A stretch of 64,000 bases of DNA from JBKHXF01 sp046566145 (GTDB taxonomy: Bacteria; Actinomycetota; Nitriliruptoria; Nitriliruptorales; Nitriliruptoraceae), in contig JBKHXF010000019.1 of NCBI GenBank assembly GCA_046566145.1, positions 1-64,000 on the forward strand. Direction: 5' to 3'. Below, piece after piece: positions 29,499 to 38,038 of the stretch. Numbering within the stretch: position 1 is the first letter of the stretch; each line of letters begins with the position of its first letter. Both the position numbers and the translations under genes were made by a program. A model generated the notes under the pieces. The model made no database searches. It worked only from the letters and a program-made list of their open reading frames with translations, and was not told the origin of the DNA.

Positions 29499-30494
29499 AT
29501 GGCAGAGATGCAGTACCGCCGCCTGGGTCGCTCGGGTCTGAAGGTCAGCGTGCTGTCCTTCGGGTCCTGGGTGACCTTCAAGAACCAGCTCGACACCGAC
29601 CTCGCGGTCCGCTGCATGGAGGCGGCCTGGGAGCACGGCGTCAACTTCTTCGACAACGCCGAGGTCTACGCCGGTGGCGAGTCGGAGCGGATCATGGGCG
29701 AGGCGCTCGCCAAGCTCGGCTGGGACCGCCGCGACGTGGTCGTGTCCACGAAGTTCTTCTGGGGCATCCACGAGGGCGAGGGGCAGCAGGAGGGCATCAA
29801 CTCGAAGAACACCCTCAACCGCAAGTACCTGCACGACGCCATCGACCGCTCGCTCGAGCGGCTGCAGCAGGACTTCGTGGACCTGATCTTCTGCCACCGG
29901 CCCGACCCGGACACCCCCATCGAGGAGACCGTCTGGGCGATGAGCGACCTCGTCTCCTCCGGCAAGGCCCTCTACTGGGGCACCTCCGAGTGGTCGGCCG
30001 ACGAGATCCGCGCCGCCTACCACGTCGCCGAGCGCGAGCACCTGCACAAGCCGCTCATGGAGCAGCCCCAGTACAACCTGTTCTGGCGCGAGCGGGTCGA
30101 GCGGGAGTACGCCCGGCTCTACGAGGACATCGGCCTCGGGACCACCATCTGGTCGCCTCTGGCCTCCGGCCTGCTGACCGGCAAGTACCTCGACGGCGTG
30201 CCGGAGGGCTCGCGCGCGACGGTCATGGACTGGCTGAAGGACCGCCTGACCGACGCCGACGCGAACGCGAAGGTGCGTGAGCTGAAGGGCATCGCCGACG
30301 AGCTCGACTGCTCGCTCGCGCAGCTGTCCATCGCGTGGTGCGCCCGCAACCCCGACGTCTCCACGGTCATCACCGGCGCGTCGAGCGTCGAACAGGTCCA
30401 CGAGAACATGGCGGCCCTCGACGTCCTCGAGCGCCTCGACGACGACGTCGTCGAGCGCATCGACGCGCTGTTCCCGCTTCCCTCGGCCGGCTGA
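29499..30494 (+). CDS. Aldo/keto reductase (Kv-beta-like AKR)
   Basis: A 331-residue NADPH-dependent oxidoreductase. The catalytic tetrad is visible: Asp and Tyr in FFDNAEVYAGG, Lys in VVSTKFFWG, His in LIFCHRPD. The C-terminal cofactor loop ends in VITGASSVEQVHEN. Sequence style fits the voltage-gated K-channel beta-subunit-like AKR group. ATG 29499 has AGGAG 11 bases upstream, and TAGCGT (29438-29443) is a candidate -10. Followed by a strong terminator. Confidence 0.93.
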   Translation: MAEMQYRRLGRSGLKVSVLSFGSWVTFKNQLDTDLAVRCMEAAWEHGVNFFDNAEVYAGGESERIMGEALAKLGWDRRDVVVSTKFFWGIHEGEGQQEGINSKNTLNRKYLHDAIDRSLERLQQDFVDLIFCHRPDPDTPIEETVWAMSDLVSSGKALYWGTSEWSADEIRAAYHVAEREHLHKPLMEQPQYNLFWRERVEREYARLYEDIGLGTTIWSPLASGLLTGKYLDGVPEGSRATVMDWLKDRLTDADANAKVRELKGIADELDCSLAQLSIAWCARNPDVSTVITGASSVEQVHENMAALDVLERLDDDVVERIDALFPLPSAG

Positions 30495-30513
30495 GCCCCG
30501 CCGTCACGCGGGG

Positions 30514-30547
30514 CGAGGAGGGGCCGCCCGCGGGGCGCCCCTCCTCG
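30514..30547. terminator. Bidirectional terminator between AKR and guaB1
   Basis: Perfect 11-bp arms CGAGGAGGGGC (30514-30524) and GCCCCTCCTCG (30537-30547). It sits between convergent genes and can serve both. Confidence 0.75.
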
Positions 30548-30561
30548 CGCGACGGTGCGGC

Positions 30562-32001
30562 TCACCACCCCCTCGGGAGCGGCATCCCCTCGGTGAAGCC
30601 AGAGCGCGTCTGGACGCCGACGACCGCCCGCTCGGCGAGCTCGGCCAGCGTGCGGGCCCCCGCGTAGGTGCACGTCGAGCGCACCCCCGCCACGATGCGG
30701 TCGAGCAGGTCCTCGACGCCCGACGCCTCGGGGTCGAGGTGCATCCGCGCCGAGGAGATCCCCTCCTCGAACAGCCCCTTGCGCGCCCGCTCGAACGCGT
30801 CCTCCTCGGCCGTGCGCAGCCGGACCGCCCGTGCGGACGCCATGCCGAAGCTGATCTTGTAGGGACGCCCGTCTGCATCGTGCTCGAGGTCGCCCGGCGA
30901 CTCGTGGGTGCCGGCGAACCACGACCCGACCATCACGTTCGACGCGCCGGCGGCGAGCGCCAGCGCGACGTCGCGCGGGTGACGGATCCCGCCGTCGGCC
31001 CACACGTGCGCGCCGACCGCCCTGGCCGCCTCCACGCACTCGAGCACGGCCGAGAGCTGGGGACGCCCGACGCCGGTCATCATGCGGGTCGTGCACATCG
31101 CCCCGGGTCCGACGCCCACCTTCACGATGTCCGCGCCGGCGGCGACGAGCTCCTCGGTGCCGGTGCGCGTCACGACGTTGCCCGCGACCACCGGCACGCT
31201 CGGGCCGAGCGCGCGGACGGCGGCGACGGTGTCGAGCATCCGGTCCTGGTGCCCGTGTGCCGTGTCGACCACCAGCACGTCCACGCCGGCGGCGAGCAGC
31301 TCGCGGGCCCGCTCGGGCGTGTCGCCGCTGATGCCGACCGCGGCGCCGACGCGGAGCCGCCCCGCGGCGTCGACCGCCGGCGCGTACAGCGCCGAGCGCA
31401 GCGCCCCGCGCCGGGTCACGAGCCCGACCAGCCGCCCGTCGGCGTCGACGACCGGCGCGAGACGTCGGTTCGCGTCGTGCAGCAGGTCGAACGCGGCGTG
31501 CGGGTCGACCGTGTCCGGCAGGGTCGAGACCTCCCGGGACATGACGCGCCCGACCTGGGTGAAGCGGTCGACGTCGTCGAGGTCGGCGGGCGTGACGACC
31601 CCCACCGGGGCTCCGTCGGGATCGAGGACGATCGCGGCTCCGTGGGCGCGCTTGGGCAGCAGCGCGAGGGCGTCGGCCACCGTGTCGGTCGGCGTGAGCG
31701 TGATCGGTGTCTCGAAGACCGGGTGGCGCGCCTTCACCCACGCCGTGACCTCGGCGACGACGTCGGTGGGGATGTCCTGCGGGATGACCGCGAGCGCGCC
31801 GCGCCGGGCGAGGGTCTCCGCCATGCGGCGACCCGACACGGCGGTCATGTTGGCGGCCACGACCGGCACGGTGGTGCCGGATCCGTCCGTGGTCGACAGG
31901 TCGACGTCGAGCCGGCTGGTCACGTCGGAGCGGGACGGGACGAGGAAGACGTCGTCGTAGGTCAGGTCGTGGGCGGGCGCGTGGCCCTCCAGGAACCGCA
32001 C
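30562..32001 (-). CDS. guaB1: GuaB1 family IMP dehydrogenase-related protein
   Basis: A 479-residue IMPDH/GMP-reductase-family barrel with an inserted CBS pair (about residues 95-205). The catalytic Cys is in VGVGPGAMCTTRMMTG, the phosphate-binding motif in WADGGIRHPRDVALAL. The actinobacterial GuaB1 subgroup is reported to act as a GMP reductase in mycobacteria rather than IMP dehydrogenase, so I favour that role in purine salvage. The flap region RVRL/ARKGLFEEGISS matches that subgroup. GTG 32001 start. Confidence 0.9.
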   Translation of the reverse strand: MRFLEGHAPAHDLTYDDVFLVPSRSDVTSRLDVDLSTTDGSGTTVPVVAANMTAVSGRRMAETLARRGALAVIPQDIPTDVVAEVTAWVKARHPVFETPITLTPTDTVADALALLPKRAHGAAIVLDPDGAPVGVVTPADLDDVDRFTQVGRVMSREVSTLPDTVDPHAAFDLLHDANRRLAPVVDADGRLVGLVTRRGALRSALYAPAVDAAGRLRVGAAVGISGDTPERARELLAAGVDVLVVDTAHGHQDRMLDTVAAVRALGPSVPVVAGNVVTRTGTEELVAAGADIVKVGVGPGAMCTTRMMTGVGRPQLSAVLECVEAARAVGAHVWADGGIRHPRDVALALAAGASNVMVGSWFAGTHESPGDLEHDADGRPYKISFGMASARAVRLRTAEEDAFERARKGLFEEGISSARMHLDPEASGVEDLLDRIVAGVRSTCTYAGARTLAELAERAVVGVQTRSGFTEGMPLPRGW

Positions 32002-32016
32002 GGTGGCCTCCTCGGC

Positions 32017-33522
32017 TCAGGCGGGGCGATCGGGGTCGGGACGATCGAGGTCGGGGACGTCGAGCGCGACCACGCGGACCGCGCCGGCGGCGAGGTCCAC
32101 GCGCACCTCGGTGCCCGAGACCTCGAGCGTGCCGTCGCCGGTGGACACGAGCGACCGGGTCTCGGGGGCCGCCGGCGCGGGGAGGCGCACGCTCCCTCGC
32201 CCCGGCCCGTCGAGGGCGACCGCGACGAGCACGACCGCGCCGGCGTGCCGCCACGTCCACACGAGCAGTCCCGTCGGGCCGTCGTGGTCGAGGAGCGCGA
32301 ACACCCCGTCGCGGACCGCAACGTGCCGGGTCGCGCCGGCGAGGGCGTCGTGGAGCGCGACGACCGCCTCGTCGACCGGCTCGGTGGGGGCGCGGCGGAG
32401 CTGGACGGGCGTGCGCACCCGCGCACCCTCCCGCTGCCCGCGCTGCACGAACGCGAGCCCGGGGGAGAGCAGGGCGACCGTCGTGACCGCGGCGAGCCGC
32501 TCGGCGGGGACGGCGGCCGCGACGCGGACCTCGTCGTGGTTCTCCACGAACCGCACGAGGCGCTCCTGCAGCGCCGGCGGCAGCAGCAGCCGCTGGCGCA
32601 CGCCGGCGGCGTCGCCGCGGAGCAGCGCGTCGCGCAGCGGCTTGTCGTAGGCGAGGTCCACCCCCTCGTCGAGCAGCCGGGCCTCGAGGTCCCAGTAGAC
32701 CTCGGCGATGGTGAGCAGGTCGGGGTGGCGCCGGCGGACCTCGTCGAGGACCGCCGGCCACACCGGCGCGGGGTCCGCCTCGCCCCAGGTCCGGCGCACC
32801 ACCTCCGGCAGCAGCAGCATGGCCATGTCGATCCGGACGCCGTCGGCACGCTCCGCGGCGGCGTCGAACATGCCGACCAGCGCCGGCGGGTAGCCCTCGG
32901 CGGCGAGGTCGAGCTGCGCGGTGTCGCGCCAGGGGGGCAGGGCGGGGTCGCGGCCGTGCGCGACCACGTGCGCCCCGCGGCGGACCCACCCGCCCGGCTC
33001 GCGCCGGGCGTCGGCGCGCGTGCCGGTGCGCACCAGATCCGGGCGCTCGGTCACCCAGGGGTGGTCGAGCGCCACGTGGTTCGGCACGAGGTCCACGACG
33101 AGGCCGACGCCGCGGTCGTGCAGCCGTCGGCGCAGGTCGGCCAGCGCCGCGTCGCCGCCGAGGTCGGGGTGGACCTCCATCCCGGCGACCGCGAACGGCG
33201 AGCCCACGACGTCGTCCTCGGTGAGGTCGGGCAGCGCCTGGCGGTAGGCGCGCCGCAGCCCCGGGTCGACCCGGGCCGCGACCCGCCCCGCCGGCCCGGT
33301 CCGCCACACGCCGAGCAGGTACAGCCAGTCGACGCCACGCGCCGCGAGGGCGTCGAGCTCGGCGTCGGGCACCGCGCGCAGCGAGGCGCGCGCACGCCCG
33401 GCGCCGGCGGCCACGGCGGACGTCCAGTGTCGCGCGTCCGCCTGGTGCAGCACCCGGTGGTGGCTCCGCGTCGTCGCGGGATCGGCCCGCAGGGCGGGGG
33501 CGGGGACGAGTGGCGTGGACAT
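32017..33522 (-). CDS. GH13 (alpha-amylase family) glycoside hydrolase
   Basis: A 501-residue TIM-barrel hydrolase. The four GH13 regions are visible: DLVPNHVAL, the nucleophile Asp in DGVRIDMAM, the acid/base Glu in IAEVYWDL, and FVENHDEVR. No signal peptide, so it likely acts on cytoplasmic alpha-glucans or sugars. The C-terminal 120 residues are a beta-sandwich domain. The ATG start is 33522. It is followed closely by guaB1 (15-base gap), but the functional link is not obvious. Confidence 0.9.
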   Translation of the reverse strand: MSTPLVPAPALRADPATTRSHHRVLHQADARHWTSAVAAGAGRARASLRAVPDAELDALAARGVDWLYLLGVWRTGPAGRVAARVDPGLRRAYRQALPDLTEDDVVGSPFAVAGMEVHPDLGGDAALADLRRRLHDRGVGLVVDLVPNHVALDHPWVTERPDLVRTGTRADARREPGGWVRRGAHVVAHGRDPALPPWRDTAQLDLAAEGYPPALVGMFDAAAERADGVRIDMAMLLLPEVVRRTWGEADPAPVWPAVLDEVRRRHPDLLTIAEVYWDLEARLLDEGVDLAYDKPLRDALLRGDAAGVRQRLLLPPALQERLVRFVENHDEVRVAAAVPAERLAAVTTVALLSPGLAFVQRGQREGARVRTPVQLRRAPTEPVDEAVVALHDALAGATRHVAVRDGVFALLDHDGPTGLLVWTWRHAGAVVLVAVALDGPGRGSVRLPAPAAPETRSLVSTGDGTLEVSGTEVRVDLAAGAVRVVALDVPDLDRPDPDRPA

Positions 33523-33591
33523 CGGCGGCCTGGTCGGACGGGGGTGCGGGCGGCGAGCCTACGATGGGCGCGTCGACAGGGGACCACGGCC

Positions 33592-34230
33592 GTGACCACC
33601 GCACCGAGCTCGCGTCCCGTGCTGCGCGCCCTGACCATCGCGGACGACCCGGCGGCATGGGCGGCGCTCGGGTTCACGGTCCACGACGGGACCTGCCACG
33701 TCGGCGGTGTCGACCTGCACCTCGAGGGTCGGGTCGGTGCCGGTGGCCTGAGCGGTTGGTGGATCGAGACCCCCACCGGGGTCGTGGAGGAGGTCGCGAC
33801 GCTGCCGGTGGGTCGCCCCCCGGGCACCACCGCGTCCGCCCCGCCGGCGCACGCGAACGGGGTCACCGCGGTCGACCACGTCGTCGTCCGCACCGACGAC
33901 GTCGACGCGACCGTGGCGGCGCTCGACGCGGCCGGGGTGCCCGAGCGCCGGCGGGTGGAGGGGCTGCGCGGTGGCTCCGGGACCTGGTCGTTCGCGCTGC
34001 TGACGACCTGCGCCCTCGAGGTCGTCGGGCCGACGGACACGCCGGGGACCCACCTGTGGGGGCTCGCGCTGGTGGCGCCGGACCTCGAGGCGACCGTCGC
34101 GGCGCTGGGGTCACGCTGCGGGCCGGTGCGGGACGCCGTGCAGCCCGGTCGCCGGATCGCGACCGTGCACGCGCCCGGCGTCAGCGTCCCGCTCGCGCTG
34201 CTCAGCCCTCGGCCGACGCTCAGTCCTTGA
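33592..34230 (+). CDS. VOC-superfamily (glyoxalase-like) protein
   Basis: A 212-residue protein of two vicinal-oxygen-chelate-like halves. The second half begins at GVTAVDHVVVRTDDVDATVA, the standard betaalphabeta pattern, and ends in LEVVGPTD. Metal ligands are not complete enough to assign a reaction. GTG 33592 is the likely start, with a TACGAT hexamer at 33561. Its last 11 bases overlap the 3' end of the convergent holin-like gene. Confidence 0.75.
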   Translation: MTTAPSSRPVLRALTIADDPAAWAALGFTVHDGTCHVGGVDLHLEGRVGAGGLSGWWIETPTGVVEEVATLPVGRPPGTTASAPPAHANGVTAVDHVVVRTDDVDATVAALDAAGVPERRRVEGLRGGSGTWSFALLTTCALEVVGPTDTPGTHLWGLALVAPDLEATVAALGSRCGPVRDAVQPGRRIATVHAPGVSVPLALLSPRPTLSP

Positions 34231-34576
34231 CGAGCAGCTCGCCGAGCCAGACGACCACGGAGACGACCACCGCGCCGAGGAACGTCGCCCCGAAGCCCGT
34301 GGAGGTGAGGCCGAGGTCGAGCTGGCCGGACACGAACACCACCAGCGCCAGCATGGCCGCGTTGACGACCAGCAGGAACAGTCCGAGCGTGAGCAGCACC
34401 ACCGGCAGCGCCAGGAGCTTCACGACCGGCTTGACCACGGCGTTGACGAGCGCCATCACGAGCGCCAGCACCGCCAGCGTGATCCACGTCCCGTCGAACT
34501 CGAGGCCGTCGACCACCCAGACGGCGGCGTAGATCGCGGCGGCGTACAGGGCGATGCGCAGGATGCGGGCGACCAC
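34220..34576 (-). CDS. Phage-holin-4-like small membrane protein
   Basis: A 118-residue protein of the Phage_holin_4_2-like family, common in bacterial chromosomes without phage. Four transmembrane helices are visible (AAIYAAVWVV, ITLAVLALVMALVNAVV, LLALPVVLLTLGLFLLVVNAA, ATFLGAVVVSVVVWLGELLV). The NAVVKPVVKL loop is typical. The role is unknown. GTG 34576 starts it, and a TAGCGT hexamer (34607-34612 on this strand) lies in one arm of the inverted repeat at 34606-34638. Confidence 0.88.
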   Translation of the reverse strand: MVARILRIALYAAAIYAAVWVVDGLEFDGTWITLAVLALVMALVNAVVKPVVKLLALPVVLLTLGLFLLVVNAAMLALVVFVSGQLDLGLTSTGFGATFLGAVVVSVVVWLGELLVKD

Positions 34577-34598
34577 GGCGGCTCCGACCGTCGACGGG

Positions 34599-34638
34599 GT
34601 CCACCGACGCTACCGGAACGGTGGACTGCGGTAGCGTC
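34599..34638. promoter_or_regulatory. Two interleaved inverted repeats in a divergent promoter region
   Basis: Repeat A: GTCCACCG (34599-34606) with CGGTGGAC (34619-34626). Repeat B: GACGCTACCG (34606-34615) with CGGTAGCGTC (34629-34638). Both are perfect, and their arms alternate A-B-A'-B', which would allow a pseudoknot in RNA or two overlapping operators in DNA. Each arm of B contains a TAGCGT facing away from the centre of the intergenic region, as if it were a -10 for each divergent gene. Confidence 0.7.
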
Positions 34639-34692
34639 ACGCGCACGTGGCCGCACCCACCGGGCTGCCGCCGGACACCCCAGGAGGCCGTC

Positions 34693-34962
34693 GTGCTGGA
34701 CCCTCGACACCGCATCTCCATCGAGTTCTGCGTCCCCTGAAACTACATCCCGAGAGCCGTCGGTCTGACGGACGAGCTGCTGCAGGGGTGGGCCAACGTG
34801 CTCACGGGCGTCGAGCTGGTGCCGTCCTCTGGCGGGGCCTTCGAGGTCCGGGTGGACGACCGGCTCGTGTTCTCCAAGAAGGCGCTCGGCCGCCACGCCG
34901 AGCCGGGCGAGGTCGTCGCCCTGGTCCGTGACGTCGTCGGTCCCGAGGTCCGCGAGGGCTGA
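34693..34962 (+). CDS. SelW-like Rdx family protein, probable selenoprotein (UGA at 34738-34740)
   Basis: An 89-residue protein if the in-frame TGA at codon 16 is read as selenocysteine. The N-terminus ISIEFCVP-U-NYIPRAVGL matches the Rdx/SelW CxxC redox motif (usually CVPCNY in actinobacteria), with Sec for the second Cys. The rest is full-length Rdx: ELVPSSGGAFEVRVDD and VFSKKALGRHAEPGE. GTG 34693 lies 5 bases after AGGAGG. A SECIS-like hairpin follows the TGA. Rdx proteins are thioredoxin-fold oxidoreductases, probably interacting with glutathione-like thiols. It stands 25 bases before the histidine kinase gene. The alternative is a nonsense mutation or sequencing error TGC to TGA. Confidence 0.8.
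34757..34771 (+). promoter_or_regulatory. SECIS-like hairpin downstream of UGA
   Basis: Stem CCGTC (34757-34761) and GACGG (34767-34771) closes the loop GGTCT (34762-34766). The apical loop starts 21 bases after the UGA and begins with GG, within the usual range for bacterial SECIS elements. GGUCU is also the apical loop of the E. coli fdhF SECIS bound by SelB. Confidence 0.65.
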
Positions 34963-34987
34963 CGGTCCGCCTTCCGGAGGAGCCCAC

Positions 34988-36973
34988 GTGCAGCCCGAGA
35001 TCCCGCTCGACGACGAGGTGCGGGTCGCGGCCGTGCGCGCCCTCGGGCTGCTCGACCAGCCGGCGGACGAGCGTTTCGACCGGATCACCCGCATCGCGCG
35101 GGCGGCCTTCGACGTGCCCATCGCCTACGTGTCGCTCATCGACGAGGGCCGGCAGTGGATGCTGTCGTGCGTCGGACTCGAGCAGGGCTCGAGCCTCGAC
35201 CGCGGCGACTCGATGTGCGCCCACGCGGTCGGGGCGGGTCGGACCATCGTCACGCCCGACGCCCGGGTCGACCCGAGGTTCGCCGACAACCCGGCCGTGA
35301 CGGGTCCGCCGCACGCGGTCTTCTACGCGGGCCACGTCCTGCGCGACCCGCTGACCCGCCACGTCGTGGGGACCCTCTGCCTCATCGACACCACACCGCG
35401 TGAGCTCGGCGCCGACGACCTCGCCCGGCTCGACGACCTCGCTGGCTGGGTCGAGGCCGAGCTCGCGCGGGCGCATCTCGCCGGGATGGTCGAGCGGGTG
35501 GAGGAGGAGCGGGCCCACGTCGCCCGGCTCTCGGAGGACCGAGCACGCCTGCTCGCGTCGCTGGTGGAGGGCGTCGTCGGCGTGGACGCCGACGGGCGCG
35601 TCGTGGAGGTGAACCCGGCCGTGTCGGAGCTCCTCGGGTGGGGGCGCGGGGACCTGCTCGGCCAGCGGCTGCACGACCTCGCACATGGCTCCCACGCGGA
35701 CGGCACCCCGCACCCGTGGGAGGAGTGCCCCGTCCGCCAGACGCTGGCCGACGGTCGCCCGCGGCAGGTCGCCGGTGACCGCTTCGTGCGCGCCGACGGG
35801 TCGATGCTGCCGGTCGACCTCCTCGCCTCCCCGATCGTCGAGGACGGTCGCACCGTCGGGGCGGTCGTCACGCTCGTCGACGCCACCCCGCGGCTCGAGG
35901 CCGAGCAGCACCGCCGCGCGATCCTCTCCACCGTGTCCCACGAGATGCGCACCCCCCTCACCTCGATCAAGGGGTCGCTGTCGCTGCTGGAGGCCGGGGT
36001 CGCCGGCGAGCTCCCCGACCGCGCCGACGAGCTGCTGCACCTCGCGTCGGCCAACGCCGAGCGGCTCGTCCGGCTCGTCACCGACCTGGTCGACGTGGAG
36101 CGCTGGGAGCACGGCCACGTCCGCGTCGTGCGGGCCCCCCACCGGCTGGGGGAGGTCGTCGACCGCGCGGTCGCCTCGGTGCGGGTCCTGGTCGAGGACG
36201 CCGGGCTCGAGCTGCGGACCGAGGTGGGCGAGCACGAGGTCCTCGTCGACGCCGACCGGATCGAGCAGGTGCTGGTCAACCTCCTCGCCAACGCCGTCAA
36301 GTTCTCCGACGTCGGCGGCACCATCACGGTCGCCGCGAGCCCCAGCAGCGCCGGGGTCCAGGTCGACGTCGCCGACGAGGGCGTGGGCATCCCCCAGGAG
36401 CGCCTCGCCTCGGTCTTCGCCCGCTTCGAGCAGGTGGACGCCGCGGGTGCGCGCGAGCGGCTCGGCTCCGGCCTCGGGCTCGCCATCGCCCGCGGCATCG
36501 TCGAGGCGCACGGCGGGCGCATCTGGGTGGACAGCCGGCTGGGGGAGGGGACACGGTTCCACCTGACGCTGCCCGGCACCGACGCGCTCGACGTCCCGGC
36601 GGTGCTCGTCACCGCCGACGGCACCCGCGCGCTGCGTCTCGTCGAGGCGGTGCCGCTGCCGGTCGGTCTCGGACCCGCCGTCGTGCTGGAGCTCGACGAC
36701 GCCCGTCGCTCGCTGCTCGACGAGGTGCTGCGCGCCGACGGGGCCAGGGTCGCGGCCACGCACCGGCTCGACGACCTCGACGCGCTGGCCAGCGGTGTGG
36801 AGGCACGGGCGCTGGTCGTGTCCGGCGAGGACGAGGCCCGCGTCGAGGCGGCGTTCGCGGCCCTCGGCGAGCGGGAACTGGGCTGCGTGCTGCTGCACGG
36901 CACCTGGGAGCAGGACGAGGCCGCCCTGCTCTCCCTCGGTCAGCGGATCGCCGCGCGGCTCGCGGGTCGCTGA
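34988..36973 (+). CDS. GAF-PAS sensor histidine kinase
   Basis: A 661-residue cytoplasmic kinase. The GAF domain spans about residues 15-170 (FDVPIAYVSLIDEGRQW, SMCAHAVGAGRTIV). PAS follows at about 195-310 (VVGVDADGRVVEVNPAVSEL). The dimerisation H-box is STVSHEMRTPLTSIKG. The ATPase has NLLANAVKFSD, DEGVGIP and GSGLGLAIARGI. A C-terminal 120-residue part is receiver-like without a clear phospho-Asp. No transmembrane helix, so it senses an intracellular cue. GTG 34988 follows CCGGAGGAG, downstream of the selenoprotein gene. Confidence 0.92.
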   Translation: MQPEIPLDDEVRVAAVRALGLLDQPADERFDRITRIARAAFDVPIAYVSLIDEGRQWMLSCVGLEQGSSLDRGDSMCAHAVGAGRTIVTPDARVDPRFADNPAVTGPPHAVFYAGHVLRDPLTRHVVGTLCLIDTTPRELGADDLARLDDLAGWVEAELARAHLAGMVERVEEERAHVARLSEDRARLLASLVEGVVGVDADGRVVEVNPAVSELLGWGRGDLLGQRLHDLAHGSHADGTPHPWEECPVRQTLADGRPRQVAGDRFVRADGSMLPVDLLASPIVEDGRTVGAVVTLVDATPRLEAEQHRRAILSTVSHEMRTPLTSIKGSLSLLEAGVAGELPDRADELLHLASANAERLVRLVTDLVDVERWEHGHVRVVRAPHRLGEVVDRAVASVRVLVEDAGLELRTEVGEHEVLVDADRIEQVLVNLLANAVKFSDVGGTITVAASPSSAGVQVDVADEGVGIPQERLASVFARFEQVDAAGARERLGSGLGLAIARGIVEAHGGRIWVDSRLGEGTRFHLTLPGTDALDVPAVLVTADGTRALRLVEAVPLPVGLGPAVVLELDDARRSLLDEVLRADGARVAATHRLDDLDALASGVEARALVVSGEDEARVEAAFAALGERELGCVLLHGTWEQDEAALLSLGQRIAARLAGR

Positions 36974-36982
36974 GCCGGCGGG

Positions 36983-37000
36983 CCCGGTCGGGCGACCGGG
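36983..37000. terminator. Hairpin between convergent kinase and protease genes
   Basis: CCCGGTC (36983-36989), loop GGGC, GACCGGG (36994-37000). A 7-bp GC stem with a 4-base loop between the two stop codons. Confidence 0.55.
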
Positions 37001-37010
37001 GCTGCGGCCG

Positions 37011-37922
37011 TCACGGCAGCAGCGGCCGGAAGGGCTCGGTGCCGCGCACGAGGCGCAGGTCCCGCCCGGTGGCGGTGCGGGCGTAGGAGAGCGCCCGGTT
37101 GAGGTCGGTCAGGCCGTTCGCCGCGGTGAACGGGGCGAGGTAGATCACCGAGGTGACGCCGAAGGCGCGTCCGTTCGCGTCGAGCGAGCCGGAGCCCGAG
37201 TCGCCCGGGATCCCGGGGGTCGCCGTGTAGACGACGTGGGTCCACCCCCCGCCCTGCGTGCCGAGCGACGTGCCCTGCTTCGGGCTGAGCGCCGCGAGGC
37301 CCAGGCGCAGGCCGGAGTTGCCGTAGGAGAAGACGTCGGTGCCGAGGCTCGTCGTGGTGGTCCGCAGGCCCGTGGGGCCACCCCAGAAGGGCATCGACGG
37401 GTTGACGCGGCTCCAGTCGGCCGGGTCGACGCGCACGAGGGCGAGATCGTTGTTGGCGCACGCGTCGGGGTTGCTCTCCCTGCGGGCCTGCATGCTCAGC
37501 CACGCCGAGTAGAACAGCGTCCCGTTCCGGCTGGCCCCGTCGATCTGGACCGGGGTGCCGAGCCCCCGCGAGCCGGTCGTGCAGCCGTCGGTCGCGGTGC
37601 TCCCGCCGGTCCCCGCGCAGTGGGCGGCCATCCCGAGCAGCACCTCACGCGTGAACTCGCGGCCCTGGCTGTCCCGTCCGACGTCGTGGAACACGAAGTT
37701 GGCGGTGCACTGCTGGCCGGCCGTCACCACCTGCACCCCCGGCCGGATCGTGGCGGTCGACGCGGACGCCCACGCCGGCTCGGCCGAGGTCGTGACCGCC
37801 GCCGGCGCCGGACCCGGGGTGGCGGGGGCCGGGGCGGGTGCAGCGGCGAGCGCCGTCGCGAGGACGGCCCCGAGCGCGAGGAGGCGGCGGGCGGTGCGGC
37901 GGTGGGTGCGGTCGACGACCAA
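37011..37922 (-). CDS. Secreted trypsin-like serine protease (paralogue A)
   Basis: A 303-residue exported chymotrypsin-fold protein. The signal peptide covers about residues 1-35. The triad is H101 (GMAAHCAG), D159 (ANNDLALV) and S242 (GIPGDSGSG). Several Cys pairs (C72/C102, C114/C155) are placed for disulfides. The C-terminus ends RGTEPFRPLLP, nearly identical to its neighbour B at 39736-40644 (LGTEPFTPLP), showing a shared family. TTG 37922 follows GAGGGG. Substrates are unknown. Confidence 0.88.
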   Translation of the reverse strand: MVVDRTHRRTARRLLALGAVLATALAAAPAPAPATPGPAPAAVTTSAEPAWASASTATIRPGVQVVTAGQQCTANFVFHDVGRDSQGREFTREVLLGMAAHCAGTGGSTATDGCTTGSRGLGTPVQIDGASRNGTLFYSAWLSMQARRESNPDACANNDLALVRVDPADWSRVNPSMPFWGGPTGLRTTTTSLGTDVFSYGNSGLRLGLAALSPKQGTSLGTQGGGWTHVVYTATPGIPGDSGSGSLDANGRAFGVTSVIYLAPFTAANGLTDLNRALSYARTATGRDLRLVRGTEPFRPLLP

Positions 37923-38038
37923 CGGTTCCCCTCACGGCGGTGACGTCGACGTCACCAACGCGCGAGGCGGTGCGCGGTGTCACCCGTCCGGCCCCGGCGT
38001 GCGGGGACCGCCCACCCCGTCGGCGCCCCCGGGCGGGC

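Noticed and set aside
30739..34230. A long + strand open frame (1163 codons)
   Set aside because: Only its 3' end (from 33592) is a recognisable gene. The rest is antisense to guaB1 and the GH13 gene.
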